A stretch of 29,319 bases of DNA from Saprospiraceae bacterium. Lineage in GTDB: Bacteria > Bacteroidota > Bacteroidia > Chitinophagales > Saprospiraceae. Position 1 is the stretch's first letter; the number at the start of each line of letters is the position of its first letter. Shown here in pieces: positions 18,586 to 26,099 of the stretch. A program made the translations under genes and the position numbers. Under the pieces are notes generated by a model. The model was not told where the DNA came from and searched no databases. It saw only the letters and a program-made list of their open reading frames with translations. The stretch is from the NCBI GenBank assembly GCA_016710625.1, contig JADJVK010000033.1:1-29319 (forward strand), in the 5' to 3' direction.

Positions 18586-19752
18586 TTATGCTGTTACTAA
18601 ATTAATGGAATTTACTTTGTGTATAGCTTGTTTTAGATCTTCGATAAGGTCTTCAACTTCCTCAATACCACAAGAAATACGAATCAAAGAATCCTTAATT
18701 CCTGATTGTAATCTTTTTTCTCTAGGTATAGATTTGTGGGTCATTTGGCTCGGCAAACAAATCAAACTTTTGCAACCGCCTAAACTTTCTGCCAATTTGA
18801 AATACTTTGTATTCGTAACAATTTGAAGTGCGGCTTCCTCCGTATCTTGTTTTAATGAAAAAGAAATTACGCCGCCATATTGTCCTTTCTGTTGTTTTTT
18901 TGCAACATCATGATTGTGATGACTTTGTAATCCTGGATAGAAAACTTCTGCAACAATGTCGTTTTCCAACAGCCATTCTGCCACTTTTTGTGCATTGTAA
19001 CTAATTCTTTCAAAACGTAAAGTGATGGTTTCTAACCCCCTTATAACCAACCAACAATCCCAAGGTCCTAAAATCCCACCAGATGCATTCTGAATAAATT
19101 TTATTTTTTCTGAAAGGGCTTTTGTTTTTGTAATAACTAATCCAGCAACCAAATCTGAGTGTCCGCCAATATATTTTGTTGCTGAATGAATAACGATATC
19201 AGCACCCAACAGTAATGGCTTTTGTGATAATGGGGATGCAAAAGTGTTATCTACAACTAGCAAGGCATTAAATGCTTTTGCAATTACTGCAATTTTTACA
19301 ATATCAGAAACTTTCAATGTTGGATTGGTAGGTGTTTCTATCCAAATGAATTTTGTTTTTTCATTGATCACTTCCAATATATTATCGGCATTGGTGGTAT
19401 CTACATAATGAATTTTGATGCCAAACTTCTGATAAATATGAGTGAAAAGTCGAAATGCTCCTCCATAAATATCTTCAACAGCAACGATTTCGTCACCATA
19501 TTCTAATTGTTTTAAAACTGCATCAATAGCAGCCAGCCCAGTAGCAAAAGCAAACCCAGCATCTCCCTCTTCTAATAATGCAATGGTATCTTCCAAGACC
19601 TTTCTTGTTGGATTATTGGATCTGGCATAATCAAATCCTTTGTGAACACCAGGAGCATCTTGAACGAAAGTGGATGTCTGATGAATTGGCACCGAAATAG
19701 AGCCAGTTAGAGGATCAATAGGTAATGAATGAATTAATTTTGTGGTACTCAT
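18586..19752 (-). CDS. metB: Cystathionine gamma-synthase family PLP enzyme
   Basis: A Cys/Met metabolism PLP-dependent enzyme of 388 residues. The N-terminal part has PIHQTSTFVQ and YARSNNPTRKVLE, the latter carrying the Tyr/Arg that contact PLP phosphate from the neighbouring subunit. The PLP-binding lysine is Lys193 in SATKYIGGHSD. The C-terminal stretch SLICLPSQMTHKSIP holds the substrate-binding Ser/Thr region. The synthase reaction (activated homoserine plus cysteine to cystathionine) fits the SAM riboswitch upstream and hom downstream. Gamma-lyase or O-acetylhomoserine sulfhydrylase activity cannot be excluded from sequence alone. The ATG at 19752 follows a 70-nt stretch after the attenuator terminator. 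It is the first gene of the metB-hom operon. Confidence 0.88.
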   Translation of the reverse strand: MSTTKLIHSLPIDPLTGSISVPIHQTSTFVQDAPGVHKGFDYARSNNPTRKVLEDTIALLEEGDAGFAFATGLAAIDAVLKQLEYGDEIVAVEDIYGGAFRLFTHIYQKFGIKIHYVDTTNADNILEVINEKTKFIWIETPTNPTLKVSDIVKIAVIAKAFNALLVVDNTFASPLSQKPLLLGADIVIHSATKYIGGHSDLVAGLVITKTKALSEKIKFIQNASGGILGPWDCWLVIRGLETITLRFERISYNAQKVAEWLLENDIVAEVFYPGLQSHHNHDVAKKQQKGQYGGVISFSLKQDTEEAALQIVTNTKYFKLAESLGGCKSLICLPSQMTHKSIPREKRLQSGIKDSLIRISCGIEEVEDLIEDLKQAIHKVNSINLVTA

Positions 19753-19823
19753 TTTACAATTTTTTAAATGATTTAATAAAAAATCTTAAAAAAATTGCTT
19801 ATCAGTAATTACATCGAAGAGCT

Positions 19824-19862
19824 AAAAAAACAAAAGCTCTCCGATAAATCAGAGAGCTTTTG
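19824..19862 (-). terminator. SAM-riboswitch attenuator terminator
   Basis: Perfect 11-bp inverted repeat caaaagctctc (19831-19841) / gagagcttttg (19852-19862), followed on the minus strand by seven T (A-run 19824-19830). It lies between the SAM aptamer and metB. Its loop and inner stem (minus-strand tctgatttatc, 19843-19853) can instead pair with the 3' side of aptamer helix P1 and the next bases, so it acts as a switchable terminator rather than a gene end. Confidence 0.92.
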
Positions 19863-19897
19863 TTGTATTGTGCACGATACTAAAAAACTATTTTCTG

Positions 19898-20001
19898 ACT
19901 TATCTTTCTTCGATTCTATCGAAGCTGGATGTAGCACCTTAATCCGAAAATTAGGTTGCTAAGGCTTCACAGGGCCAATCCCTCTGCCTTTCTTGATAAG
20001 T
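19898..20001 (-). promoter_or_regulatory. SAM-I (S-box) riboswitch aptamer
   Basis: The minus strand carries the S-box hallmark blocks: cttatcaagaaaggcagagg, then ggccctgtgaagccttagca, acc, a variable hairpin, ggtgctacatccagc and gaaagataag. Helix P1 is a perfect 7-bp pair between 19995-20001 and 19898-19904. With S-adenosylmethionine bound, P1 forms and the terminator at 19824-19862 can fold, stopping transcription of metB-hom. Without it, minus-strand gataagtcaga (19894-19904) can pair with tctgatttatc (19843-19853) over 11 bp with one G-U, giving the antiterminator. Confidence 0.96.
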
Positions 20002-20027
20002 AATAATTTATAAGAACTATTTCGCCA

Positions 20028-20059
20028 CAAAAATGAGTCGTGGAATGTTCACCACAAAA
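20028..20059 (-). promoter_or_regulatory. Candidate promoter for the riboswitch/metB-hom transcript
   Basis: On the minus strand, TTTTG (20055-20059) and CATTTTTG (20028-20035) are separated by 19 nt, close to the Bacteroidota TTG / TAnnTTTG arrangement except for C in place of T at the first -7 base. Transcription would start around 20021, some 20 nt before the aptamer. A gtgg-8nt-ccac palindrome (20040-20055) fills the spacer. Confidence 0.4.
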
Positions 20060-20099
20060 TGTTTTTTAATATTTAAGATAATTTTAACTTTTAAACATT

Positions 20100-20107
20100 T
20101 ATTTTTG
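20100..20107 (+). promoter_or_regulatory. Candidate -7 box for the DUF2461 gene
   Basis: TATTTTTG matches TAnnTTTG 16 bp before the ATG at 20124. No good -33 TTG is seen, so only the -7 element is supported. Confidence 0.35.
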
Positions 20108-20123
20108 AGGAAAATTAAAAACT

Positions 20124-20771
20124 ATGTTTTTGACAAACAAGAGCTTAAATTTCTTAGCAGAATTAGCTGCAAATAATGATAGAGGTTGGTTCAATGATAA
20201 TAAAAGTCGATACGAAAGTGATGTAAAAAAACCATTTATCGAATTGATTTCCAAATTGATAGATGAATTAGGGGAGCCAATAACATATAAAGAATCTATT
20301 TTTAGGATAAATAGAGATACTCGATTTTCGCCAGACAAAACTCCTTACAAAACACATTTATCTGCAGTAGTTTCTAGATTTGGAACAAAGAACAAGGCTT
20401 ACCCCGGCTTATATATTCATTTAGATGCTGAAAAATTAATGATAGGTGGTGGTGCCTATTTTTTAGAAAAAATTCCTTTGTTGAATGTTCGAAATGCAAT
20501 TATGAACGATCATGAAAACTTCAAATCAATCATAAATAACAAGAATTTTTTTGCCCACTTTGATGGTTTGCATGAATCGGAAAAGAACAAAGTGTTGCCT
20601 TCGGAAATGAAAGATTTTCTAAAAATAGAACCTTTAATCGCAAACAAACAATTTTTTGTAATGAAAAATTATCCGAGTGAAAGAGTACTACAAAATGATA
20701 TTGTTGAATTTATGGTCGCTCATTCAAAAGCATTAAATCCTTTAAATCAATTTCTTAGAGATTGTTTTTAG
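20124..20771 (+). CDS. DUF2461 domain-containing protein
   Basis: A 215-residue soluble protein that fits the DUF2461/TIGR02453 family across its whole length. Family features seen are the N-terminal FLAELAANNDRGWFNDNKSRYE, the IFRINRDTRFSPDKTPYKTHLSA block with the conserved RDTRFS-x-DK-x-PYK motif, GLYIHLDAEKLMIGGGAY, and a C-terminal part with PLIANKQFFVMKNYPSE. The biochemical function of this family is not established. No signal peptide or membrane segment is seen. It is transcribed away from the SAM-riboswitch operon and converges on a LOG gene, with a strong hairpin between the stops. Confidence 0.9.
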   Translation: MFLTNKSLNFLAELAANNDRGWFNDNKSRYESDVKKPFIELISKLIDELGEPITYKESIFRINRDTRFSPDKTPYKTHLSAVVSRFGTKNKAYPGLYIHLDAEKLMIGGGAYFLEKIPLLNVRNAIMNDHENFKSIINNKNFFAHFDGLHESEKNKVLPSEMKDFLKIEPLIANKQFFVMKNYPSERVLQNDIVEFMVAHSKALNPLNQFLRDCF

Positions 20772-20782
20772 AAGAATTTTTA

Positions 20783-20820
20783 GATTCCGTTTCGAGTTAA
20801 ATTAGGCTCGAAACGGAATC
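20783..20820. terminator. Hairpin between convergent genes
   Basis: Perfect 14-bp inverted repeat gattccgtttcgag (20783-20796) / ctcgaaacggaatc (20807-20820) with a 10-nt loop, between the convergent stops at 20771 and 20838. A T-run is missing on both sides, so it is probably a bidirectional transcript-end or 3'-stabilising hairpin rather than a classic terminator. Confidence 0.6.
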
Positions 20821-20837
20821 AATATCATAGAAAGAAA

Positions 20838-21551
20838 CTACAATTCGTAATTTGGGCTTAATTCGCCAGATTGATCTTCGCCATAGAAGTTGTTGATAAT
20901 TTTAACAATATCTTCCACATCATCTGTTAAGAAAAATAAATTCATATCATCTGGATTGACATTTTGGTATTGTTCTAGCATTACCGTTTTAATCCATTCC
21001 TTCATTCCAGACCAAAAACTTGTTCCTACCAAAATTATCGGCACTTTACTCACTTTCTTTGTTTGAATTAAAGTTAACACTTCGAATAATTCATCCAAAG
21101 TTCCGAAGCCACCAGGCATTACGACAAATGCTTGAGCATATTTCACAAACATTACCTTTCTAATAAAAAAGTATCGGTGATTCAAATTTTTATCGGGGTC
21201 AATATATGGATTATGATTTTGCTCAAAAGGAAGGTCAATATTCAACCCAAGCGAAACTCCATTATTTAATGCAGCACCTTTATTACCTGCTTCCATGATT
21301 CCAGGACCACCGCCAGTTATGATTCCATAACCTTCTTCGGTCAATCTACTTGCAATTTTTACTGCCATTTTATAGTGGGGATTGTCTGGCTTTGTTCTTG
21401 CTGATCCGAAGATGGAGATACATGGTCCCACCCTGTTCAATGTCTCAAACCCATCAACAAACTCTGCCATAACTTTGAACATAGTCCAAGCATTTTCACC
21501 TTTTATACGACTCCATTGTCGCATATGCTTTGTTTTATTTGTTATTTCCAT
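20838..21551 (-). CDS. LOG family protein (TIGR00730-type), second paralogue
   Basis: A 237-residue Rossmann-fold protein of the LOG phosphoribohydrolase family, clearly related to the gene at 7640-8380. It has GPCISIFGSARTKPDNPHY, GGGPGIMEAGNKGA and the catalytic signature PGGFGTLDELFEVLTLIQT. It is expected to hydrolyse a nucleoside 5'-monophosphate to base and ribose 5-phosphate. The start ATG at 21551 begins MEITNKTKHMRQW, an ordinary leader. It is a single minus-strand gene converging with DUF2461. The 314-bp spacer upstream (21552-21865) is very AT-rich and holds only the yceD promoter described below. Substrate unknown; residue-level differences from the first paralogue may reflect different substrates. 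Confidence 0.9.
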   Translation of the reverse strand: MEITNKTKHMRQWSRIKGENAWTMFKVMAEFVDGFETLNRVGPCISIFGSARTKPDNPHYKMAVKIASRLTEEGYGIITGGGPGIMEAGNKGAALNNGVSLGLNIDLPFEQNHNPYIDPDKNLNHRYFFIRKVMFVKYAQAFVVMPGGFGTLDELFEVLTLIQTKKVSKVPIILVGTSFWSGMKEWIKTVMLEQYQNVNPDDMNLFFLTDDVEDIVKIINNFYGEDQSGELSPNYEL

Positions 21552-21805
21552 TCTTTCAAATATTAAAATTATTTGTCATTAGACAAAAGCCTCGCAATTT
21601 ATAGGAAACAATTAAAACATGCAAATATTTTTAACCAATCACCCATAAATGTTATTAATATAAAATTATTTTTATACTGTCAATATGTTATATTTAAACG
21701 AAATTATTATTATTACTGATTGATTATCAAAATAATAAATATTTTTTGTAAATAAATTTTTAAATTAATCTACCGAAAAATAAATATCTTTTTCAGCTAA
21801 CTAAT

Positions 21806-21834
21806 TTGAAATAAATAAATTAATTGTATCTTTG
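21806..21834 (+). promoter_or_regulatory. Bacteroidota-type promoter for yceD-rpmF
   Basis: TTG at 21806-21808 and TATCTTTG at 21827-21834 are separated by 18 nt, an excellent match to the Bacteroidota housekeeping promoter (TTG / TAnnTTTG). Transcription should start near 21840. This lies inside the longest open frame (TTG at 21824), so that start cannot be used and the downstream GTG at 21866 is preferred. Confidence 0.75.
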
Positions 21835-21865
21835 CAGCCGATTTTTAAAGGAAATCTATTTTCAA

Positions 21866-22390
21866 GTGCCGACAAATGCTTTATTACCTTTTAAATTACC
21901 CATTTTAGGATTAAAATATGGGATTCACCAATATCAATTTTTGATAGAGGATACTTTTTTTAAGGAATTTGATGATGCTTTTGTGAATCAAGGGAATATT
22001 AACATGGATGTTACTTTGGATAAAAGAAACGATATGTTGATTTTTCATTTTGTATTTAGTGGCACTGTCGTTACAGATTGTGATAGATGTTTGGCTATGA
22101 TAAATTTGCCAATTAAAGGTGATTATCAGTTAATAGTTAAATATAGTATCGAGTTAAAAGAAGATGATGGAGATGTGGTTTTTATAGACCCAGCAACTAC
22201 AGAATTTTCGATTGCTCAATATGCATATGAATTCATTGCACTTTCTGTTCCTATTTTGCGACAATATGATTGCAATAAAGATCAAAATCCACCTTGTGAT
22301 TTTGAAATGTTAAATAGATTAGTGCAAGAAGTCAAAATAGAAGATTCCAACCCAGCTTGGGATATATTGAAGAATCTTTCAGATAACTAA
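21866..22390 (+). CDS. yceD: YceD/DUF177 family protein
   Basis: A DUF177 (YceD-like) protein of about 174 residues. The family is linked to 23S rRNA or large-subunit assembly and is usually encoded next to rpmF, as here (32 bp upstream). Features are LPILGLKYGIHQYQFLIEDTFFKEF, the family's core CDRCLAMINLPIKGDYQLIVKY with the conserved CxRC pair, and DDGDVVFIDP...IALSVPI. The frame is open from 21824, but a promoter runs to 21834, so I place the start at GTG 21866 (reading MPTNALLPFKLP), preceded by aaaggaaa. No in-frame ATG exists before residue 45 or so. The C-terminal NPAWDILKNL is typical of Bacteroidota members. The gene is not membrane-associated. Confidence 0.85.
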   Translation: MPTNALLPFKLPILGLKYGIHQYQFLIEDTFFKEFDDAFVNQGNINMDVTLDKRNDMLIFHFVFSGTVVTDCDRCLAMINLPIKGDYQLIVKYSIELKEDDGDVVFIDPATTEFSIAQYAYEFIALSVPILRQYDCNKDQNPPCDFEMLNRLVQEVKIEDSNPAWDILKNLSDN

Positions 22391-22422
22391 TAATTATTTT
22401 AAATCAGTTAAAGAATTAAACA

Positions 22423-22644
22423 ATGCCGAATCCACGGACCAGACATTCGAAAAGAAGAAAAAGAGCAAGAAGAACTCATGACCATGCAGCTATGCCGCAA
22501 TTGGCAGTTTGTAAAACAACTGGTGAAACTCATGTTTTCCATCAAGCATATTGGCACGAAGGTAATATGTATTACAAAGGTAAAATGGTGCTAAAAGGAA
22601 AAGTCAAAAAAGCAGTAGATACTTCGGAAGATAGTCAATCTTAA
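22423..22644 (+). CDS. rpmF: 50S ribosomal protein L32
   Basis: Ribosomal protein L32 (bL32), 73 residues. It starts MPNPRTRHSKRRKRARRTHDH, the basic N-terminus that lies in the large subunit near the peptide exit region, and continues MPQLAVCKTTGETHVFHQAYW. It has a single cysteine, so it is the zinc-independent (C-minus) form. The acidic tail (DTSEDSQS) is a common Bacteroidota extension. It is cotranscribed with yceD from the promoter at 21806-21834. The usual partners plsX and fabH do not follow; ridA does. Confidence 0.97.
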   Translation: MPNPRTRHSKRRKRARRTHDHAAMPQLAVCKTTGETHVFHQAYWHEGNMYYKGKMVLKGKVKKAVDTSEDSQS

Positions 22645-22729
22645 ATTTTTTTGGAATTTTCGTCCATTACGATATTAGCTCCTTTTATTTTATAATTGGG
22701 GCTTTTCTTGTTTATTTAATGTTTCTATT

Positions 22730-23110
22730 ATGAAAAAAATTATTATTACAAAAGACGCACCTCAGCCAATTGGACCATACAATCAGGCAACTTTATTCAA
22801 TGGAATGTTATTCATTTCTGGACAAATTGCTTTGAATCCTGAAACTGGAGAATTAGTTATGGACTCCATTGAAAATGAAACTCATCAGGTATTAAAAAAT
22901 TTGGGTGCAATTCTGAAAGAAGCAGGATATTCTTACGATGATGTTTTAAAATGCTCTGTTTTTGTTACGGATATGCACATGTTTAGCCGAATCAATGCCA
23001 TCTATAGCCAATATTTCAAAGAAGAAAATGCACCTGCTAGAGAATTAGTGCAAGTGGCTGCTCTTCCTAGATTTGTAAATGTTGAGATTTCAGTTATTGC
23101 AGCTAAATAA
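22730..23110 (+). CDS. ridA: RidA family enamine/imine deaminase
   Basis: A 126-residue member of the RidA/YjgF/YER057c family. It hydrolyses reactive enamines and imines such as 2-aminoacrylate, formed by PLP enzymes like threonine dehydratase, and so protects other PLP enzymes. The whole length fits: PQPIGPYNQA near the N-terminus, FISGQIALNPETGE, VFVTDMHMF...INAIYSQYF, and the key PARELVQVAALPRFVNVEISVIA with the catalytic Arg. It acts as a trimer in the cytoplasm. It lies 85 bp after rpmF and 45 bp before trpS on the same strand, probably in one transcript with trpS. Confidence 0.95.
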   Translation: MKKIIITKDAPQPIGPYNQATLFNGMLFISGQIALNPETGELVMDSIENETHQVLKNLGAILKEAGYSYDDVLKCSVFVTDMHMFSRINAIYSQYFKEENAPARELVQVAALPRFVNVEISVIAAK

Positions 23111-23155
23111 CTAAAATTCAATCTTTTAAAGACCTAACTTTATATTTAATATTGT

Positions 23156-24154
23156 ATGAAAAAAGTACTTTCTGCCATCCAACCAACTGGAGATCTTCAT
23201 TTAGGTAATTATTTTGGTGCCGTTCAGAATTGGGTGAAGTTACAAGATAATTATGATTGTAAATATGGTGTGGTGGACTATCACTGTATGACCATGCCTT
23301 ACAAAGCTTCTGCTTTAAGGGAAAATACGTGGAAAATGGTGTTCCAACTATTGGCTTGTGGGGTGAAGGTAGAAAATGTATTTGTACAATCCTTTGTTCC
23401 TGAACACGTTGAGTTGTCATGGGTGCTTTCTTGTGTTTGTTCTTATGGAGAATTGAGTAGGATGACACAATTTAAAGACAAAACGGATCAGCTAAAAGAT
23501 AAGGATAAAGATGCTTTGGTGAGTTCTGGTTTATTTTTATATCCTGTGCTTCAAGCTGCTGATATTTTGATATACCATGCTGATTATGTGCCAGTTGGGA
23601 AAGATCAGGAACAACATTTAGAGCTATCGAGAAATATTGCTCAAAGATTTAATACACAATTTGAAAAAGAATATTTTGTTCATCCTGAACCGCTTTTCAC
23701 AGAAATCCCAAAACTTTTGTCTTTGGCAGATCCCAATAAAAAGATGAGTAAAAGTTTGGGAGAAAAGCATTACGTGAATTTGTTTGCGGAAGAAGATAGA
23801 ATCAGAAAACAAGTGAAAAGTGCAGTGACAGACACAGGTGAAGGTCAAATTGGGATGAGCCCTGGGGTGAAAAATTTATTTGAATTACTTGTAGCTTGTA
23901 ACGAAAAAACTATTCATGACCAATTAATGCAAGATTTTCATAACGGAGCACTGAAGTATAGTGCTTTGAAAGAAGCCGTTGGGGAAGCTTTAGTACAACT
24001 CATTTCTCCATTTAGAGACAATTTGAAAGCATTGGAAGAAAATAAGAAGCAGATAAAAGAGCAAGTAAAGGATAGTTCTTCTAATATCCGTAAAGTAGCA
24101 CAACAAACGATGAAAGAAGTTCGTGAAATCACTGGATTATTATCGTTGAAATAG
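23156..24154 (+). CDS. trpS: Tryptophan--tRNA ligase
   Basis: Class I aminoacyl-tRNA synthetase that charges tRNA(Trp). The 332-residue length is usual for bacterial TrpS. The HIGH-equivalent motif is in SAIQPTGDLHLGNYFGA (residues 6-22) and the KMSKS loop is residues 196-200 (NKKMSKSLG). Other family blocks are VVDYHCMT, LYPVLQAADILIYHADYVPVGKDQEQHLELSRNIA and the C-terminal helical anticodon-binding part. The start ATG at 23156 begins MKKVLSAIQPTG. The stop codon is followed at once by the ATG of the next gene (TAGATG), implying translational coupling. Confidence 0.97.
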   Translation: MKKVLSAIQPTGDLHLGNYFGAVQNWVKLQDNYDCKYGVVDYHCMTMPYKASALRENTWKMVFQLLACGVKVENVFVQSFVPEHVELSWVLSCVCSYGELSRMTQFKDKTDQLKDKDKDALVSSGLFLYPVLQAADILIYHADYVPVGKDQEQHLELSRNIAQRFNTQFEKEYFVHPEPLFTEIPKLLSLADPNKKMSKSLGEKHYVNLFAEEDRIRKQVKSAVTDTGEGQIGMSPGVKNLFELLVACNEKTIHDQLMQDFHNGALKYSALKEAVGEALVQLISPFRDNLKALEENKKQIKEQVKDSSSNIRKVAQQTMKEVREITGLLSLK

Positions 24155-24667
24155 ATGAGAACAATTGCACTGGAAGGAATGCAGTTTTATGCTTTTCATG
24201 GCTTTTATGACGAAGAGCAAATAATTGGTAATCAATATGTTATTGATATTGCTATTGGTATTGATTTTCCTGAAAAATTGGAGGATGACCTTACAAAAAC
24301 TATCAATTACGAAACGATTTATTTGCTTTGTAAACAAGTGATGGTGCAGCCAGTGAGATTATTGGAAACCCTTTTAGACAAAATCTCTGCTAAACTAAAA
24401 TTACATTTCAAAGCTATCAGAACATTAAGCATCAAAATCAGAAAATTGAATCCGCCGCTAGGAGGTCAAGTTGCTGCAGCTGTTTTGGAGGACAATTATG
24501 ATTTTACAAAAATCTGTCCGAGTTGTGGTAAGAATTTATCTTGTTATAAATCAGATAGTTGCTGGTGTTTTTCACTGAATTTAAGTGAGGAACAATTATC
24601 GAAAATTGGTGACAAATTTGTGGGTTGTTTATGCCCAACCTGTTTGGAAGCTGCTGGGAGAGAATAA
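24155..24667 (+). CDS. folB: Dihydroneopterin aldolase fused to Cys-rich CWC domain
   Basis: Residues 1-118 are a dihydroneopterin aldolase (FolB), which converts 7,8-dihydroneopterin to 6-hydroxymethyl-7,8-dihydropterin in folate synthesis. Seen are AFHGFYDEEQIIGNQYVIDI (with the conserved Glu), INYETIY (Tyr), LLETLLDKI and IKIRKLNPPLGGQVAAAVVE-like sequence (ending AAAVLE here), with the active-site Lys. Residues 119-170 are a second domain with eight cysteines (C121, C124, C130, C136, C138, C158, C160, C163) in the pattern CPxC...CWCF...CLCPxC. That pattern fits the Cys_rich_CWC family, normally a free-standing short protein of unknown function that probably binds zinc. The join is in frame with no sign of a frameshift. 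The ATG directly abuts the trpS stop. Confidence 0.9.
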   Translation: MRTIALEGMQFYAFHGFYDEEQIIGNQYVIDIAIGIDFPEKLEDDLTKTINYETIYLLCKQVMVQPVRLLETLLDKISAKLKLHFKAIRTLSIKIRKLNPPLGGQVAAAVLEDNYDFTKICPSCGKNLSCYKSDSCWCFSLNLSEEQLSKIGDKFVGCLCPTCLEAAGRE

Positions 24668-24744
24668 TAATTTTTTGTTTGAATGCCGCTAATCTTTTGA
24701 TATTATAAATTTCTGTTGTATGTTTATAGAAATTCTGCTATCAA

Positions 24745-24984
24745 ATGTTTCTAATTTTTATCGGCTATGGATTGATTTGCATACTTTTTATATTGATTCA
24801 AAAATATAAATTGTATAAATATTATTTGAATATTCTATTGGGCATCCCTTTAGGAATTTGGATTATTAGAATGCAAAATGAATTTATCAGTATAAATTTT
24901 AGTGCTGAAATCGCCTATATTATATCTATTCTAATTTTTATTGCAATAATTTTATTAATAAATAAAGTTGTAAAACTAGTTTAA
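24745..24984 (+). CDS. Small hydrophobic membrane protein, unrecognised
   Basis: A 79-codon frame rich in Ile, Leu and Phe. A first membrane segment lies near residues 1-19 (MFLIFIGYGLICILFILIQ), a second near 27-43 and a third near 56-76 (AEIAYIISILIFIAIILLIN), with Lys/Tyr-rich links between. It lies 77 bp after the folB fusion on the same strand and ends 4 bp before the convergent esterase stop. I do not recognise a family. The composition supports a real membrane protein, but in such AT-rich DNA a chance frame is possible. Confidence 0.5.
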   Translation: MFLIFIGYGLICILFILIQKYKLYKYYLNILLGIPLGIWIIRMQNEFISINFSAEIAYIISILIFIAIILLINKVVKLV

Positions 24985-24987
24985 GCT

Positions 24988-26088
24988 CTATTTACTAAAA
25001 AACAACCACTTCACTGCTTTTGGAAATTCAATACCCCAACGATATTCATTATGTTGTCCTTTTGGGTCTATCGAAGTTTTGATTTTTATAATATTGTCAT
25101 TCAATCCTTTTCGTTGCAAACTTTCTTTGAAATGATTGATGAGGGGAATCATGGAAGATCCCTCTCTTGCTCCTGCATACATGTAGATTTTGGATTTGAA
25201 TAGCTTATTGAAATGCATCGAATCAAAATGAATATTTGGATTGACCCATAGCGATGGCGAAAACACCATCAGTTTACCAAAAACCTCAGGGAAACGGAAG
25301 CCGGAATAAATCGTAATCAATCCACCCATTGAGCTGCCCCCGATAGCCGTATTATCTCTATCTGTTAAGGTTCGAAAATGTTCGTCAATATAGGGTTTCA
25401 AAGTATCTTTCAAGAAATTGACATAGTTTCTGCCTTGCGAATTGCTCAGCTTTTGGGTAGGAAAGGGGTTGAATTCTTCTAATCTGTCCACTCCACCATG
25501 ATCGATTGCGATGATAATCACATCTCCTTTTCCATCCTCTGCCAATTTCGTCATACTTTTATCCACACCCCAAGTTCCAAACGGTGCATAATCGTTGTAA
25601 AGATTTTGTCCATCTTGAAGATAAAGTACTGGATATCTTTTATTTGATGTATGGTAATCATTCGGAAGTATTGCCGCAATACGCCTTTTTCTATTGAGTT
25701 GTGGAATATCAAATTCATCAGAGATAACCTGTACAATTGGTTTGAAAGGATAAACTTCTTCATCGTATTTTCCGCCCCAGTTGTACACAACATCTTTGAG
25801 CTTTTTTATGTTAGTTTGTACGACTCGGTTGGTCGTGTTTCGACCATGTTCGTTCATCTCCACATCTATCCAGCTCCCTTTTATATATTTATATTCTAAA
25901 ATTTCGGGCATCGAAGCTTTTGGAAAAGCAAACCTATATTTTCCTTTTCCAACCCTCGTCATCAAATATTTTTTGTCTTCAGCTACCCAATTATTGAAAT
26001 TGCCAGTGATATATACAGGTCTAGTATCGTCTTTGTAAGTGATAAGTTCTATATTAATAAATTGCTCAGCAGCAACCGATCTCGACAT
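24988..26088 (-). CDS. CBM48-like/esterase-D-type alpha/beta hydrolase
   Basis: A 366-residue protein in two parts. Residues 15-105 look like a CBM48/AMPK-type glycogen-binding beta sandwich (RPVYITGNFNNWVAEDKKYLMTRVGKGKYRF). Residues 115-366 are a putative esterase domain of the esterase D/Fes type (RRIAAILPNDYH, YPVLYLQDGQNLYND). The nucleophile Ser253 lies in IGGSSMGGL and the catalytic His346 in GQHNEYRW; the acid is probably in YAGAREGS. This arrangement resembles bacterial proteins annotated as enterobactin-esterase-like or putative esterase with an N-terminal early-set domain. No signal peptide is evident, so it is probably cytoplasmic. It follows DUF486 by 11 bp and may share its transcript. 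Substrate unknown. Confidence 0.85.
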   Translation of the reverse strand: MSRSVAAEQFINIELITYKDDTRPVYITGNFNNWVAEDKKYLMTRVGKGKYRFAFPKASMPEILEYKYIKGSWIDVEMNEHGRNTTNRVVQTNIKKLKDVVYNWGGKYDEEVYPFKPIVQVISDEFDIPQLNRKRRIAAILPNDYHTSNKRYPVLYLQDGQNLYNDYAPFGTWGVDKSMTKLAEDGKGDVIIIAIDHGGVDRLEEFNPFPTQKLSNSQGRNYVNFLKDTLKPYIDEHFRTLTDRDNTAIGGSSMGGLITIYSGFRFPEVFGKLMVFSPSLWVNPNIHFDSMHFNKLFKSKIYMYAGAREGSSMIPLINHFKESLQRKGLNDNIIKIKTSIDPKGQHNEYRWGIEFPKAVKWLFFSK

Positions 26089-26099
26089 AATTCAATTAT

